Shown here: positions 8,861 through 20,069 of the stretch, piece after piece
Layout of the letters: each line of letters begins with the position of its first letter
Numbering within the stretch: position 1 is the stretch's first letter
From: Streptomyces sp. JJ66
GTDB lineage: Bacteria; Actinomycetota; Actinomycetes; Streptomycetales; Streptomycetaceae
DNA length: 64,000 bases
Direction: 5' to 3'
Assembly: GCF_019303495.1 (NCBI RefSeq)
Contig: NZ_JAEVFI010000032.1
Coordinates: 66,814 to 130,813, forward strand
Position numbers and translations under genes: made by a program
The notes under the pieces: generated by a model
Database searches by the model: none
Told to the model about the DNA's origin: nothing
Seen by the model: only the letters and a program-made list of their open reading frames with translations

Positions 8861-9667
8861 ATGCTGCTGACCATCGACGTCGGAAACACCCACACCGTGC
8901 TCGGCCTGTTCGACGGTGAGGAGATCGTCGAGCACTGGCGCATCTCCACCGACGCCCGCCGCACCGCCGACGAACTGGCCGTGCTGCTCCAGGGCCTGAT
9001 GGGCATGCACCCGCTGCTCGGCATGGAACTGGGCGAGGGGATCGAGGGCATCGCCATCTGCTCCACCGTGCCCTCGGTGCTCCACGAGCTGCGCGAGGTC
9101 ACCCGGCGCTACTACGGCGACATCCCGGCGGTGCTGGTGGAACCGGGCATCAAGACGGGTGTGCCGGTGCTCACCGACCACCCCAAGGAGGTCGGCGCCG
9201 ACCGCATCATCAACTCCGTCGCCGCCGTCGAGCTGTACGGAGGCCCCTGCGTCGTCGTGGACTTCGGCACCGCGACGACGTTCGACGCAGTCTCCGCGCG
9301 CGGCGAGTACGTCGGCGGCGTCATCGCCCCGGGCATCGAGATCAGCGTCGAGGCGCTGGGCGTGCGCGGGGCGCAGCTGCGCAAGATCGAGCTGGCCCGG
9401 CCGCGCGCGGTGATCGGCAAGAACACCGTCGAGGCGATGCAGTCCGGCATCCTGTACGGCTTCGCGGGCCAGGTGGACGCGGTGGCCGAGCGCATGGCCC
9501 GCGAGCTGTGCGGACCCGGCGGCGACCCGGACGACGTCACCGTCATCGCCACCGGCGGGCTGGCCCCGATGGTGCTGGGGGAGTCCTCCGTCATCGACGA
9601 GCACGAGCCCTGGCTGACGCTGATCGGCCTGCGCCTGGTCTACGAACGCAACGTCACCCGCGGCTGA
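8861..9667 (+). CDS. coaX: Type III pantothenate kinase
   Basis: Phosphorylates pantothenate, the first committed step to CoA. Motifs of the acetate/sugar-kinase fold are clear: DVGNTHTVLGLF at residues 5-16, the ADRIINSVAA segment, and DFGTATTFDAVSARGEY near residue 130, with a C-terminal VIATGG loop. Length (268 aa) is normal for CoaX. It is the final gene of the coupled pantothenate/NAD operon and is followed by a hairpin at 9671-9689. Confidence 0.95.
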   Translation: MLLTIDVGNTHTVLGLFDGEEIVEHWRISTDARRTADELAVLLQGLMGMHPLLGMELGEGIEGIAICSTVPSVLHELREVTRRYYGDIPAVLVEPGIKTGVPVLTDHPKEVGADRIINSVAAVELYGGPCVVVDFGTATTFDAVSARGEYVGGVIAPGIEISVEALGVRGAQLRKIELARPRAVIGKNTVEAMQSGILYGFAGQVDAVAERMARELCGPGGDPDDVTVIATGGLAPMVLGESSVIDEHEPWLTLIGLRLVYERNVTRG

Positions 9668-9670
9668 AGC

Positions 9671-9689
9671 GCCCCGCCTCGGACGGGGC
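9671..9689. terminator. Hairpin between coaX and TetR gene
   Basis: Arms GCCCCG (9671-9676) and CGGGGC (9684-9689) flank a 7-nt loop, just after the coaX stop and before the convergent TetR gene end. No T-tract is seen, as is usual in streptomycete terminators. Confidence 0.5.
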
Positions 9690-9745
9690 CGCCCGAGCGG
9701 GAGAGCGCGGCGGGGGTGGCGACGCGCCACCGAAGGTCCACCTCT

Positions 9746-10417
9746 TCACCTCGTGGCGGGGGCCGCGTGGGGGCCGAGATCGTGCAGGACGCGGCCGAGT
9801 TGGTCGCGGGTGAGGGGCGGCCCGGGAAGGGGACGGGCGGCCTCGGCGCGCAGACCGTCGAGGAGGAGGGCGAGGTAGCGCCGCCAGGAGCCGGGAACGA
9901 CGGAGGCGGAGGCTGGTACGACCCTGCCGAGCGCGGCCAGGGTGAACAGGAGGTCCTCGGCCACCACGTCCTCGCGCAGGGCGCCCTCTTCCTGGGCGCG
10001 GGCGATCAGGAGGCGAACCGTCTCGCGGTGGTGGGTGTGCAACTCCTGGAGTGAGGTGATCCCTTCGATACCGGTCGTCATCAGGTCGTTGGCGCCCCGG
10101 TCCGCCGCCAGGCCCGTGAAGATCCCTTCCAGGTAGCCGGTCAGCCCGGTCCACGCGTCGGCGCTGGTCCGGGCTTCTTCGCCGCTGCGCCGGGTCTCGC
10201 TCAGCATCTCGCCGAAGACCGCCTCGACCAGCGCCGCCCGGTTCGGGAAGTGCCGGTACAGCGTGGCGTTGCCGACCCCGGCGCGGCGGGCGATCTCGTC
10301 GAGCGGAGCGTGCAGCCCCTGAGCTGCGAACACCTCGTGCGCAGCGCTCCGCAGGGCTTCCCGGTTGCGCCGCGCGTCCCGGCGCAGCGGCGCGGGGGCT
10401 TCTTCCCCGGTGGGCAT
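9746..10417 (-). CDS. TetR/AcrR-family transcriptional regulator
   Basis: Helix-turn-helix residues about 25-70 (LDEIARRAGVGNATLYRHF) are followed by a helical ligand-binding domain. The 223-aa length is normal. The ATG at 10417 is preceded by GGGAGC at a good ribosome-binding distance, so I prefer it to an in-frame start 42 bp upstream. A perfect 19-bp inverted repeat lies 64 bp upstream (10481-10524) and is the obvious autoregulatory operator. The divergent gene it should control is reduced to a 26-codon stub. Effector unknown. Confidence 0.88.
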   Translation of the reverse strand: MPTGEEAPAPLRRDARRNREALRSAAHEVFAAQGLHAPLDEIARRAGVGNATLYRHFPNRAALVEAVFGEMLSETRRSGEEARTSADAWTGLTGYLEGIFTGLAADRGANDLMTTGIEGITSLQELHTHHRETVRLLIARAQEEGALREDVVAEDLLFTLAALGRVVPASASVVPGSWRRYLALLLDGLRAEAARPLPGPPLTRDQLGRVLHDLGPHAAPATR

Positions 10418-10480
10418 CTGCCGTTGCTCCCTTTCGGATCGCAGAGAAACGTGGACCATTTTCCGGTTGCGATGCTAGCG

Positions 10481-10524
10481 CCCCTAACCCTAAACGGGGA
10501 GTTATCCCCGTTTAGGGTTAGGGG
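10481..10524. promoter_or_regulatory. Perfect 19-bp inverted repeat, probable TetR operator
   Basis: The left arm CCCCTAACCCTAAACGGGG (10481-10499) and its exact reverse complement (10506-10524) flank the 6-bp spacer AGTTAT. It lies between the TetR gene and the divergent stub, the normal place for a shared operator. Confidence 0.75.
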
Positions 10525-10533
10525 GGAGTGGCT

Positions 10534-10614
10534 GTGGCGGATACGGTGCTGGTCCTGGGTGGGGGCGGGCTAACCGCGTACGCGCGGCAAGTCCGCGCCG
10601 TCTGGCGCGACTGA
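10534..10614 (+). pseudogene. Remnant of TetR-controlled NAD(P)-binding oxidoreductase
   Basis: A GTG with the Shine-Dalgarno-like AGGGGGGA about 6 nt upstream opens a 26-codon frame. It begins VADTVLVLGGGG, the beta-strand and glycine loop that starts NmrA-like NAD(P)-binding proteins, and ends LTAYARQVRAVWRD then TGA. That tail resembles the C-terminal end of the same family. The simplest reading is that an internal deletion fused the first and last codons of the divergent target gene. The family assignment rests on very few residues and is inference; a short coding peptide cannot be excluded. Confidence 0.45.
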
Positions 10615-10776
10615 GCCGCTTGTCCGCCAGGCCCGCGAGCCCGCTTCCGGGCGTCCGCGACGGCGTCACGGCGGTCGCGCAGACCAAGCAGAGGCTCGGG
10701 ATGGACGGAGGGGTTGGTCGGGTCGCGCAGACCGGCCGGAGCTTGCCGGGCGAAGAGGTGATGCCGGGATGGGGGG

Positions 10777-10834
10777 GCACCGGAGGGTGGCCCCGGACGG
10801 AGGCGGCACCGGAGGGTGGCCCCGGACGGAGGCG
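10777..10834. repeat. 29-bp perfect tandem repeat (2 copies)
   Basis: Copies at 10777-10805 and 10806-10834 are identical, each starting GCACCGGAGGGTGG. They lie in the 311-bp non-coding stretch 10615-10925, which otherwise shows only the promoter of the next gene. Confidence 0.85.
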
Positions 10835-10925
10835 CCGGGGGTGCGCCCGGCCGGGTGAGGGCCGGGTCGCCCGGGCGGGCGCGTCTTTGGGGTGTTTCGT
10901 CCGTTTAGCACTTAAAGTCACGACT

Positions 10926-11597
10926 ATGCCCACGCCACATGGTTCCCGAGGCGGCATGGCGTTCAGCGCGGACGAACTGTCCGTGCTCCGCCGGGTCCTC
11001 GCCTGCGCCCTCCAGTCCGCCGCGCTCCCGGCCCAGGAGATCCGGGAGTGCCTTCACCTCGCCCTGGCCGTGGACGACGCGAGCCGCGAGAGCCACCGCC
11101 TGCGCGACTTCCTCTTCGCCGACGTGGCCCGCTACCGCGCCGCGCTCCCCGGCTCCGCGACGGGCTACCTGGCCCAGCTGCGCACCGCGCTCGACGCGGG
11201 GTACACCCCATCCGACGAGGACGTCGCCGCCCTGCGCCGCCTGTGCGCCGACCGCACCGGCGCCCAGGAGTCGGCCCGCCGCGTGGAACTCCTGGTCCGC
11301 GCGGCCCTCCCGGTGGCACACCGCCGCCTGCTCGCCCTGCCGGGCGGCGCGGACGCGGCGGGTGTCGCGGAGGCCGCTCGCGGCGTCCAGGATGCCGACG
11401 GCGCGGACGAGAAGGGGGAGCCGAGGAAGGAGCCCGCGAAGAAGCCGGAGCCCGCTCCCGCCCAGCCGTCCCAGCCGTCCCAGCCCGGACGCGCCCGCCC
11501 CTCGCGCCGCCCCGTCCCCACCCCCGGCGAGGTCTTCCCGCCGCGCCGCAAACCACAGCGTCCCGAACAGGCCCGCCCCCACGCCCTCACGGCGTAG
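10926..11597 (+). CDS. Hypothetical protein with helical core and basic Pro-rich tail
   Basis: I do not recognise a named family. Residues 10-135 are predicted helical and Ala/Leu/Arg-rich (FSADELSVLRRVLACALQSA near the start). Residues 150-223 are Lys/Glu/Pro-rich (KKPEPAPAQPSQPSQPGRA) and probably disordered. No signal peptide or membrane segment is seen. A TAAAGT -10 hexamer (10913-10918) ends 7 nt before the ATG, which supports this start and implies a leaderless transcript. Codon usage is typical of the window. Confidence is high that it is a gene and low for any function. Confidence 0.75.
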   Translation: MPTPHGSRGGMAFSADELSVLRRVLACALQSAALPAQEIRECLHLALAVDDASRESHRLRDFLFADVARYRAALPGSATGYLAQLRTALDAGYTPSDEDVAALRRLCADRTGAQESARRVELLVRAALPVAHRRLLALPGGADAAGVAEAARGVQDADGADEKGEPRKEPAKKPEPAPAQPSQPSQPGRARPSRRPVPTPGEVFPPRRKPQRPEQARPHALTA

Positions 11598-11733
11598 CCC
11601 GCTCGGCGGGGCCGCACCCAGCCCGCAACCACAGCGTGGGGAAAACCACATCCAGTGGAGACCGCCCGGACGAATCTGGTAAAGGACCAGGCCCTACCCT
11701 GGAGATTACGCGTAAAGATCAAGGAGCTAGGGC

Positions 11734-11904
11734 ATGGAGTACATCGCCGCACTGACCCCCTCCGCGGTGATGGCCGTGGCCTTCACCGCTCTCATCGTGA
11801 CGATCGTCAAGAGCCAAGGTGGGGCCAACAAGGCCAAGGAGGACGCTGCCGTGGATGCGGCATACGCCCGCGCGGAGCGCGCCGAGTCGGAGGCTCGCGT
11901 CTGA
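11734..11904 (+). CDS. Small single-pass membrane protein (56 aa)
   Basis: An ATG preceded by AAGGAG 8 nt upstream opens a 56-residue protein. Residues 8-27 (TPSAVMAVAFTALIVTIVKS) are a membrane helix, followed by a charged Ala/Glu-rich cytoplasmic helix ending ESEARV. It resembles small conserved membrane proteins of streptomycetes, though I cannot assign a function. It stands alone between a hypothetical gene and the BlaI regulator. Confidence 0.75.
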   Translation: MEYIAALTPSAVMAVAFTALIVTIVKSQGGANKAKEDAAVDAAYARAERAESEARV

Positions 11905-12015
11905 CCGGGGCGGAGCTCGCGCCTGACCGGCGGGGCGGGCACACGACCTACACACCACAACGCACGGGGCGGGGCCGATGGCTCCGCCTCTTTCTCGTGT
12001 TGAGGCGCCCGCGAC

Positions 12016-12021
12016 TATCAT
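12016..12021 (+). promoter_or_regulatory. -10 element TATCAT of leaderless blaI-type gene
   Basis: TATCAT ends 6 nt before the GTG at 12028, so transcription should start at or next to the start codon. No convincing -35 is seen. Confidence 0.5.
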
Positions 12022-12027
12022 CGAGGT

Positions 12028-12420
12028 GTGCCCCGACCTTTGGGTGAGCTGGAAGACGCTGTCATGACGCGGGTATGGCAGTGGAACCGTCCCGTCACTG
12101 TGCGAGAAGTTCTTGAGGATCTGCGGGAGGAACGGCAGATCGCCTACACCACGGTCATGACGGTAATGGACAACCTGCATCAGAAGGGCTGGCTCCGGCG
12201 CGAGCAGGAGGGCCGTGCCTATCGTTATGAACCCGTCTCCACCCGCGCCGCCTACGCCGCTGCCCTGATGAACGACGCGTGGTCGCACAGCGACAACCCG
12301 GCCGCGACCCTCGTCGCCTTCTTCGGGATGTTGTCGCCCGAACAGGCCGACGCCCTGCGCGACGCGCTGCGCGTCTCACAACTCAATGGCGTGCGACTCA
12401 CCGAGGCCGACGAGGGATAG
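12028..12420 (+). CDS. BlaI/MecI/CopY-family winged-helix regulator
   Basis: Winged-helix repressor of the BlaI/MecI/CopY class. The DNA-binding part is residues 4-75 (PLGELEDAVMTRVWQW, VREVLEDL, TVMTVMDNLHQKGWLRRE) and a short helical dimerisation tail follows. In classic systems a membrane metallopeptidase (BlaR/MecR) is encoded next door; none is here, so the signal is unknown. The next gene, an acetyltransferase, starts 9 bp later on the same strand and may be co-transcribed. Length (130 aa) is normal. Confidence 0.88.
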   Translation: MPRPLGELEDAVMTRVWQWNRPVTVREVLEDLREERQIAYTTVMTVMDNLHQKGWLRREQEGRAYRYEPVSTRAAYAAALMNDAWSHSDNPAATLVAFFGMLSPEQADALRDALRVSQLNGVRLTEADEG

Positions 12421-12429
12421 CGTGCGGGC

Positions 12430-13002
12430 ATGGCAGAAGAGATAAGCGGGAAGCACGCCATCGCCCCCGACCCCGGCAGCCCAGCCAACGCCGTCAACCC
12501 CATCACGGTACGGCGCGCACGGACGGGCGATGTGCGCACGGTGCGCCGTCTGATCGACACCTACGCGCGCGACCGCATCCTGCTCGACAAAGCCACCGTG
12601 ACGCTTTACGAGGACATCCAGGAGTTCTGGGTGGCCGAGCGCACCGCGGACGGCGCCGTGGTGGGCTGCGGCGCGCTGCACGTCATGTGGGAGGACCTGG
12701 CGGAGGTCCGCACGCTGGCGGTGGACCCGGTGGCCCGGGGCACAGGCGTCGGGCACATGCTGCTGGAGCGGCTGCTGGAAACCGCGCGCCAGCTCGGCGT
12801 CCGGCGTATTTTCTGCCTGACGTTCGAAGTGGACTTCTTCGGCAAGCACGGATTCGCCGAGATCGGGGACGCGCCGGTGGACGGCGATGTGTACAGCGAA
12901 CTGCTGCGCTCCTCCGACGAAGGCGTCGCGGAGTTCCTGGGACTCGAACGCGTGAAGCCCAACACCCTCGGCAACAGCCGCATGCTGCTGCACCTCTCGT
13001 GA
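12430..13002 (+). CDS. Amino-acid N-acetyltransferase (short ArgA-like GNAT)
   Basis: GNAT-fold enzyme of the stand-alone N-acetylglutamate synthase type known from actinobacteria, which starts arginine biosynthesis by acetylating glutamate. The acetyl-CoA loop is VDPVARGTGVGHMLLERLL near residue 98. ITVRRARTGDVRTVRRLI opens the fold near residue 27, and FEVDFFGKHGF is the family C-terminal motif. The first 25 residues are extra and polar. No other arg gene is adjacent. The stop codon lies inside a terminator-like inverted repeat (12999-13043). Confidence 0.85.
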   Translation: MAEEISGKHAIAPDPGSPANAVNPITVRRARTGDVRTVRRLIDTYARDRILLDKATVTLYEDIQEFWVAERTADGAVVGCGALHVMWEDLAEVRTLAVDPVARGTGVGHMLLERLLETARQLGVRRIFCLTFEVDFFGKHGFAEIGDAPVDGDVYSELLRSSDEGVAEFLGLERVKPNTLGNSRMLLHLS

Positions 13003-13043
13003 CAGCCGGGGGCGCGGACGCGTCCCTCGCCGCCGGCTGTCAC
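12999..13043. terminator. Terminator hairpin after the acetyltransferase
   Basis: GTGACAGCCGG (12999-13009) pairs exactly with CCGGCTGTCAC (13033-13043). The loop contains a second palindrome, GGACGCGTCC. The left arm includes the stop codon. Confidence 0.65.
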
Positions 13044-13240
13044 GAACGCATCACGTCTCCTCCCCGCCGTGGATCCCTATGTCCGAATCCTCCCGCCAAT
13101 CCCCGGTGCCCAGGTGCGCAAACTCGGCGGAGGGTTTGTGTTTTCCCGGGAAAGGCGGTTTGCTGTGGGTTGTCGATATCAGTATTCGTTATCGCGCCCT
13201 GTCTGTGTGATCTGGCGCGGAAGTGCGATTGGGAGCAGCT

Positions 13241-13579
13241 GTGGCACAGAAGGTTCAGGTACTTCTTGTAGACGACCTCGACGGCGGCGAGGCGGACGAG
13301 ACGATCACGTTCGCACTGGACGGCAAGTCCTACGAGATCGACCTCAACACCGCGAACGCGGAGAAGCTCCGGGATTCCCTCGCCGAATTCGTCAAGGCGG
13401 GGCGCCGCACCGGTAAGGCTTCGGGCGGCGGCCGTGGAAAGGCCCGGGCGGCCTCGGGCGGCGGTACGCAGGACACCGCGAAGATCCGTGCATGGGCCAA
13501 GGAGAACGGCTACAGCGTCAACGAACGCGGCCGGGTTCCGGCCGACATCCGCGAAGCGTACGAGAAGGCGAACGGCTGA
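13241..13579 (+). CDS. lsr2: Lsr2 nucleoid-associated xenogeneic silencer
   Basis: H-NS-like protein that binds AT-rich DNA and silences foreign genes. The N-terminal oligomerisation domain (AQKVQVLLVDDLDGGEADET, residues 2-21) is followed by a Gly/Ala/Lys linker. The C-terminal DNA-binding domain has the AT-hook-like RGR in VNERGRVPADIREAY. At 112 aa it is a full-length Lsr2. The GTG at 13241 follows GGGAGC; an in-frame start 18 bp upstream lacks that support. The upstream 13130-13200 region is unusually AT-rich for this window (GTCGATATCAGTATTCGTTA) and may be a self-binding site. Confidence 0.95.
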   Translation: MAQKVQVLLVDDLDGGEADETITFALDGKSYEIDLNTANAEKLRDSLAEFVKAGRRTGKASGGGRGKARAASGGGTQDTAKIRAWAKENGYSVNERGRVPADIREAYEKANG

Positions 13580-14037
13580 CGCCGCGCATCCCGGTGCAGC
13601 ACGGCCCGGTGGCACTCCGTCGCGGCCGCGCTGACCAACCGGACGAGGTCGGCCTCAACGCCGCCTCGTCCCGCCTCTGACTCGGGGGGTCGCAGCCATC
13701 CGGCGACCCCCCGGGAGCCGCACCGGGTACCCGGGCCGCCCGCTGCGGCGTCGCACGGTGGGCAGTCCAGGCAAGTCGGGCAGCCCGGACCGCCCGGACA
13801 GCGCGGCCCCGCCCGGGCGGTGAGCTCCAGCTCCACGCCGCCCCACTGCAGCCACTCCAGCAGCCCCGGCAGCTCCTCCGCGCTCCCGGGCGGCACCCGC
13901 AGGAGTACCCGGGCTCCGGGTGCGTCCCACTCCACCGCGCCGCTGGGCACCCCGCGCCGCAGCAGCGCCAGCGCCGCGTCCAGCGGCAGTTCCAGATAGT
14001 CATACGCGGCGCCCGCGCACGGTTCGTCCACACTCAT
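13510..14037 (-). CDS. Hypothetical protein convergent with and overlapping lsr2
   Basis: A 175-residue frame begins MSVDEPCAGAAYDYLELPLD, continues with an ordered-looking ALALLRRGVPSGAVEW region, then has a Cys-rich patch (CPGGPGCPTCLDCPPC, about residues 95-110). Its 3' end overlaps the lsr2 3' end by 70 bp on the other strand. I do not recognise a family. The alternation of hydrophobic and polar residues in the first 90 codons looks like real protein. The C-terminal part over lsr2 could be noise or a genuine convergent overlap. Confidence 0.5.
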   Translation of the reverse strand: MSVDEPCAGAAYDYLELPLDAALALLRRGVPSGAVEWDAPGARVLLRVPPGSAEELPGLLEWLQWGGVELELTARAGPRCPGGPGCPTCLDCPPCDAAAGGPGTRCGSRGVAGWLRPPESEAGRGGVEADLVRLVSAAATECHRAVLHRDARRQPFAFSYASRMSAGTRPRSLTL

Positions 14038-14141
14038 GCCGGGAGCAACGCCGACCCCCACGGTAAGTCACTTACGGTTGACAAAGCGGCACCCAGTGTG
14101 CCGCCGCCGTGGGTGAGGCGTTCTTCTTTCAGCGCAACGGT

Positions 14142-14155
14142 GTTCGCCCGTAGCG
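14142..14155 (+). promoter_or_regulatory. ClgR-type box 1 upstream of clpC
   Basis: GTTCGC-N5-GCG at 14142-14155 matches the core of the ClgR operator described for Streptomyces clp and lon promoters. It lies in the 465-bp gap 14038-14502, which has no gene. Confidence 0.5.
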
Positions 14156-14273
14156 GATGTGCCCCGGCCCCTCGGCATGGAACAACCGCCGCCTGGGGTA
14201 AGACATCACTAGTGGTCACGGGGGTGTGGCACCAGACGATGCCGCTCAGGGCGGGCGTGTCGGCCCATGAGGC

Positions 14274-14290
14274 GTTCGCCCTGGGCGTAC
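14274..14290 (+). promoter_or_regulatory. ClgR-type box 2 upstream of clpC
   Basis: GTTCGCCCTGGGCGTAC fits GTTCGC-N5-GCGNAC more fully than box 1 and lies about 215 bp before the clpC start. Two such boxes in one gap make chance less likely. Confidence 0.55.
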
Positions 14291-14502
14291 GGAATGCGGG
14301 TGCATCCGCTTGGCCTGCGGGAACATCGTCTCGCACCATCGGGTTGGTACTGGTGTCGCCCGCACCGGGGCTCTTCACTGACGGATCTCGGCGCGGGTGT
14401 CGGCAGTAGGAATGAGCGGTCCCCCGTTGCGGGACTAAGCTGCGGAAGGACAGGGAGGGGACCTACCCCTTACTGACTGACCGCTCTGAGGAGCGATTAA
14501 CG

Positions 14503-17022
<2,520 letters not shown>

Positions 17023-17049
17023 CGGCCACGGCCTGACGCCCCAGCCAAC

Positions 17050-17089
17050 GACGGCCCCGGCATCCGCCCTTGCGGACACCGGGGCCGTC
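17050..17089. terminator. clpC terminator hairpin
   Basis: GACGGCCCCGG (17050-17060) pairs with CCGGGGCCGTC (17079-17089). Inside, TCCGC pairs with GCGGA around a short CCCTT loop, giving a stem of about 16 bp with one symmetric internal loop. Confidence 0.85.
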
Positions 17090-17278
17090 GCCGTACCCAA
17101 GCCCTTACCGCGACTACCGCGACGACCACCGTCCCGGGCACACTGAGCCAGGCGTGACCGGCTTGTCCCTGTCACGCCCCGCCCGCGAAGGGCGGAGCAC
17201 TCCTGGACCGCCTGGTGAAGAGCGTCGCCGATCACCCCTCCGCGCTGGACGAGTCCACGCCGGGTGGGTGAGACCTGA

Positions 17279-18589
17279 CTACTCCGTGGCGGCCGGGAGG
17301 CTGTCCATGAAGCTGCTGACGGAGAAGACGGCGTTGCCGGGGCCGGGCGGGCCGTAGCCGGGGGGTGAGGTGAGGCCGTACTCCTCCATCGTCGCGCGGT
17401 AGGACTGGAGCAGGCGGATGTGGTATTCGAGCGGGGCGCCGAGCGGGTTCGCCTTGCCCAGGGGGGTGGTGGGCTCCGGGCACCAGGTGGTAAAGCGGGG
17501 GGTGATGCCCCGGGACATGAAGTAGTGCAGGCCCTCGGTGGTGGAGTCGATCGCCTCGTCCACCGAGGTGAAGCCGAACGGTTCGGCCATCTCGACGCCC
17601 GCGACGAAGTTGGGGATGACGTTGCGCGGCCCGAAGACGTCGGCGGAGTCCAGGATGCGGCGGTGCCACTCGGCGCGGCCGACGTAGCGCTCCTTGCCGG
17701 GGCAGTAGAGCTGGAACAGGCGCTCGTCCCACACCTCGTAGTTGGGGTGGTAGATGCGGATGCCGTAGTCGTGGAAGCGCTGGACGTCGGCCTTGGGCAG
17801 GGCCTGGGCGACCACCTTGCCGATCCAGCGGCCCGGGAAACGTTCTTCGATGGCCTGCGCGTAGCCGCCGTAGAAGTCGGCCTCGTCCCGGCCGCCGACG
17901 TGGGAGGTGATCGAACCGCCGGTGAGCGTGTACGCGGTGGAGGCGCGGGCCGTGTCGTGCTTGTCGATGATGTCGAGGGCTTCCAGCACCTCTTCCACCG
18001 GCTTGACGCCCGTGTAGGGACGGCCCGCCGCCTTGTGCTGGCGCCAGTTGTGGTTGATGTCGCAGTACTGGCACTCCTCCTTGGCGCCGAAGTACTGGCA
18101 CACCCGGAAGACGGTCAGGTAGATCAGGTAGCCCCACTGGATGGTGGGCGCCACCTCCATCACGGACTTGCCCCCGGCGAGCGTGTGCCGGTAGTAGTCC
18201 GGCATGGGCGGCAGGCCGACGTCGGCGATGCGGGCGCCGTCGAGGTAGAGGCCGAGGGCGCCGTCGTCGCCGGGCATCACGCGGTAAGGCGAGGACGGGT
18301 TCACGCGCACCGAGACCACGGTGCGGCGCAGCTCGTAGGGGCCGCCGGTGAGCACGATCTCCTCGGGCGGCCGGCGCAGGGCGGCCTCGCCCAGCTCGGG
18401 CAGGGTGCGGTGGTCGAAGGAGAAGATGAAGTACGACTTCGGCTTGACGTCGCCGTCCTCGTTGCCGCTGAGCGCGGAGTCGTCGAACGCGATCCCGCCG
18501 CGCAACAGGTCCTCCTTGATCACCGCCTCCGGTGGTACCTGCGGGAACCGGCCCATCAGGTCCTCGACCAACGCGGTACGACTCTCCAT
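17279..18589 (-). CDS. Radical SAM protein with atypical cysteine spacing
   Basis: Predicted radical S-adenosylmethionine enzyme. The only plausible [4Fe-4S] ligands are Cys164, Cys173 and Cys176 (CQYFGAKEECQYCDIN), a CX8CX2C pattern instead of the canonical CX3CX2C. Downstream barrel features include TAYTLTGGSITSH (about 205-217), GIRIYHPNYEVWDERLF and NVIPNFVAGVEMAEPFGF. The 436-aa soluble protein has an extra N-terminal domain of about 150 residues. It is transcribed toward clpC, 211 bp downstream of cseC on the same strand. Substrate and pathway are unknown, and no peptide precursor is seen nearby. Confidence 0.8.
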   Translation of the reverse strand: MESRTALVEDLMGRFPQVPPEAVIKEDLLRGGIAFDDSALSGNEDGDVKPKSYFIFSFDHRTLPELGEAALRRPPEEIVLTGGPYELRRTVVSVRVNPSSPYRVMPGDDGALGLYLDGARIADVGLPPMPDYYRHTLAGGKSVMEVAPTIQWGYLIYLTVFRVCQYFGAKEECQYCDINHNWRQHKAAGRPYTGVKPVEEVLEALDIIDKHDTARASTAYTLTGGSITSHVGGRDEADFYGGYAQAIEERFPGRWIGKVVAQALPKADVQRFHDYGIRIYHPNYEVWDERLFQLYCPGKERYVGRAEWHRRILDSADVFGPRNVIPNFVAGVEMAEPFGFTSVDEAIDSTTEGLHYFMSRGITPRFTTWCPEPTTPLGKANPLGAPLEYHIRLLQSYRATMEEYGLTSPPGYGPPGPGNAVFSVSSFMDSLPAATE

Positions 18590-18800
18590 GCGACGCGCCT
18601 CCTACTCCCGCTCCTGCGCTGCACCCCCCACTGTCACACGCCGCTCTCGCCGCGCGTGCGCGGGGAGCCGTTGTCCGGCTTCTCGATCTTCCGTGCAGGC
18701 GCGGGAACGTGTCGGTCCGGGGCGTGCCGTGGTGCGTCCGGTAGCCGTCGTCCCGCACGGTGTGGACGCGGGGCCGTCCGCCGGGCCGCCCGAAGCCCTC

Positions 18801-20060
<1,260 letters not shown>

Positions 20061-20069
20061 GGCCGCCGC

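Noticed and set aside
10481..10524. CCCTAA/TTAGGG units looking like telomere repeats
   Set aside because: Only one unit per arm inside an inverted repeat next to a TetR gene; Streptomyces telomeres are not TTAGGG arrays. An operator is the better reading.
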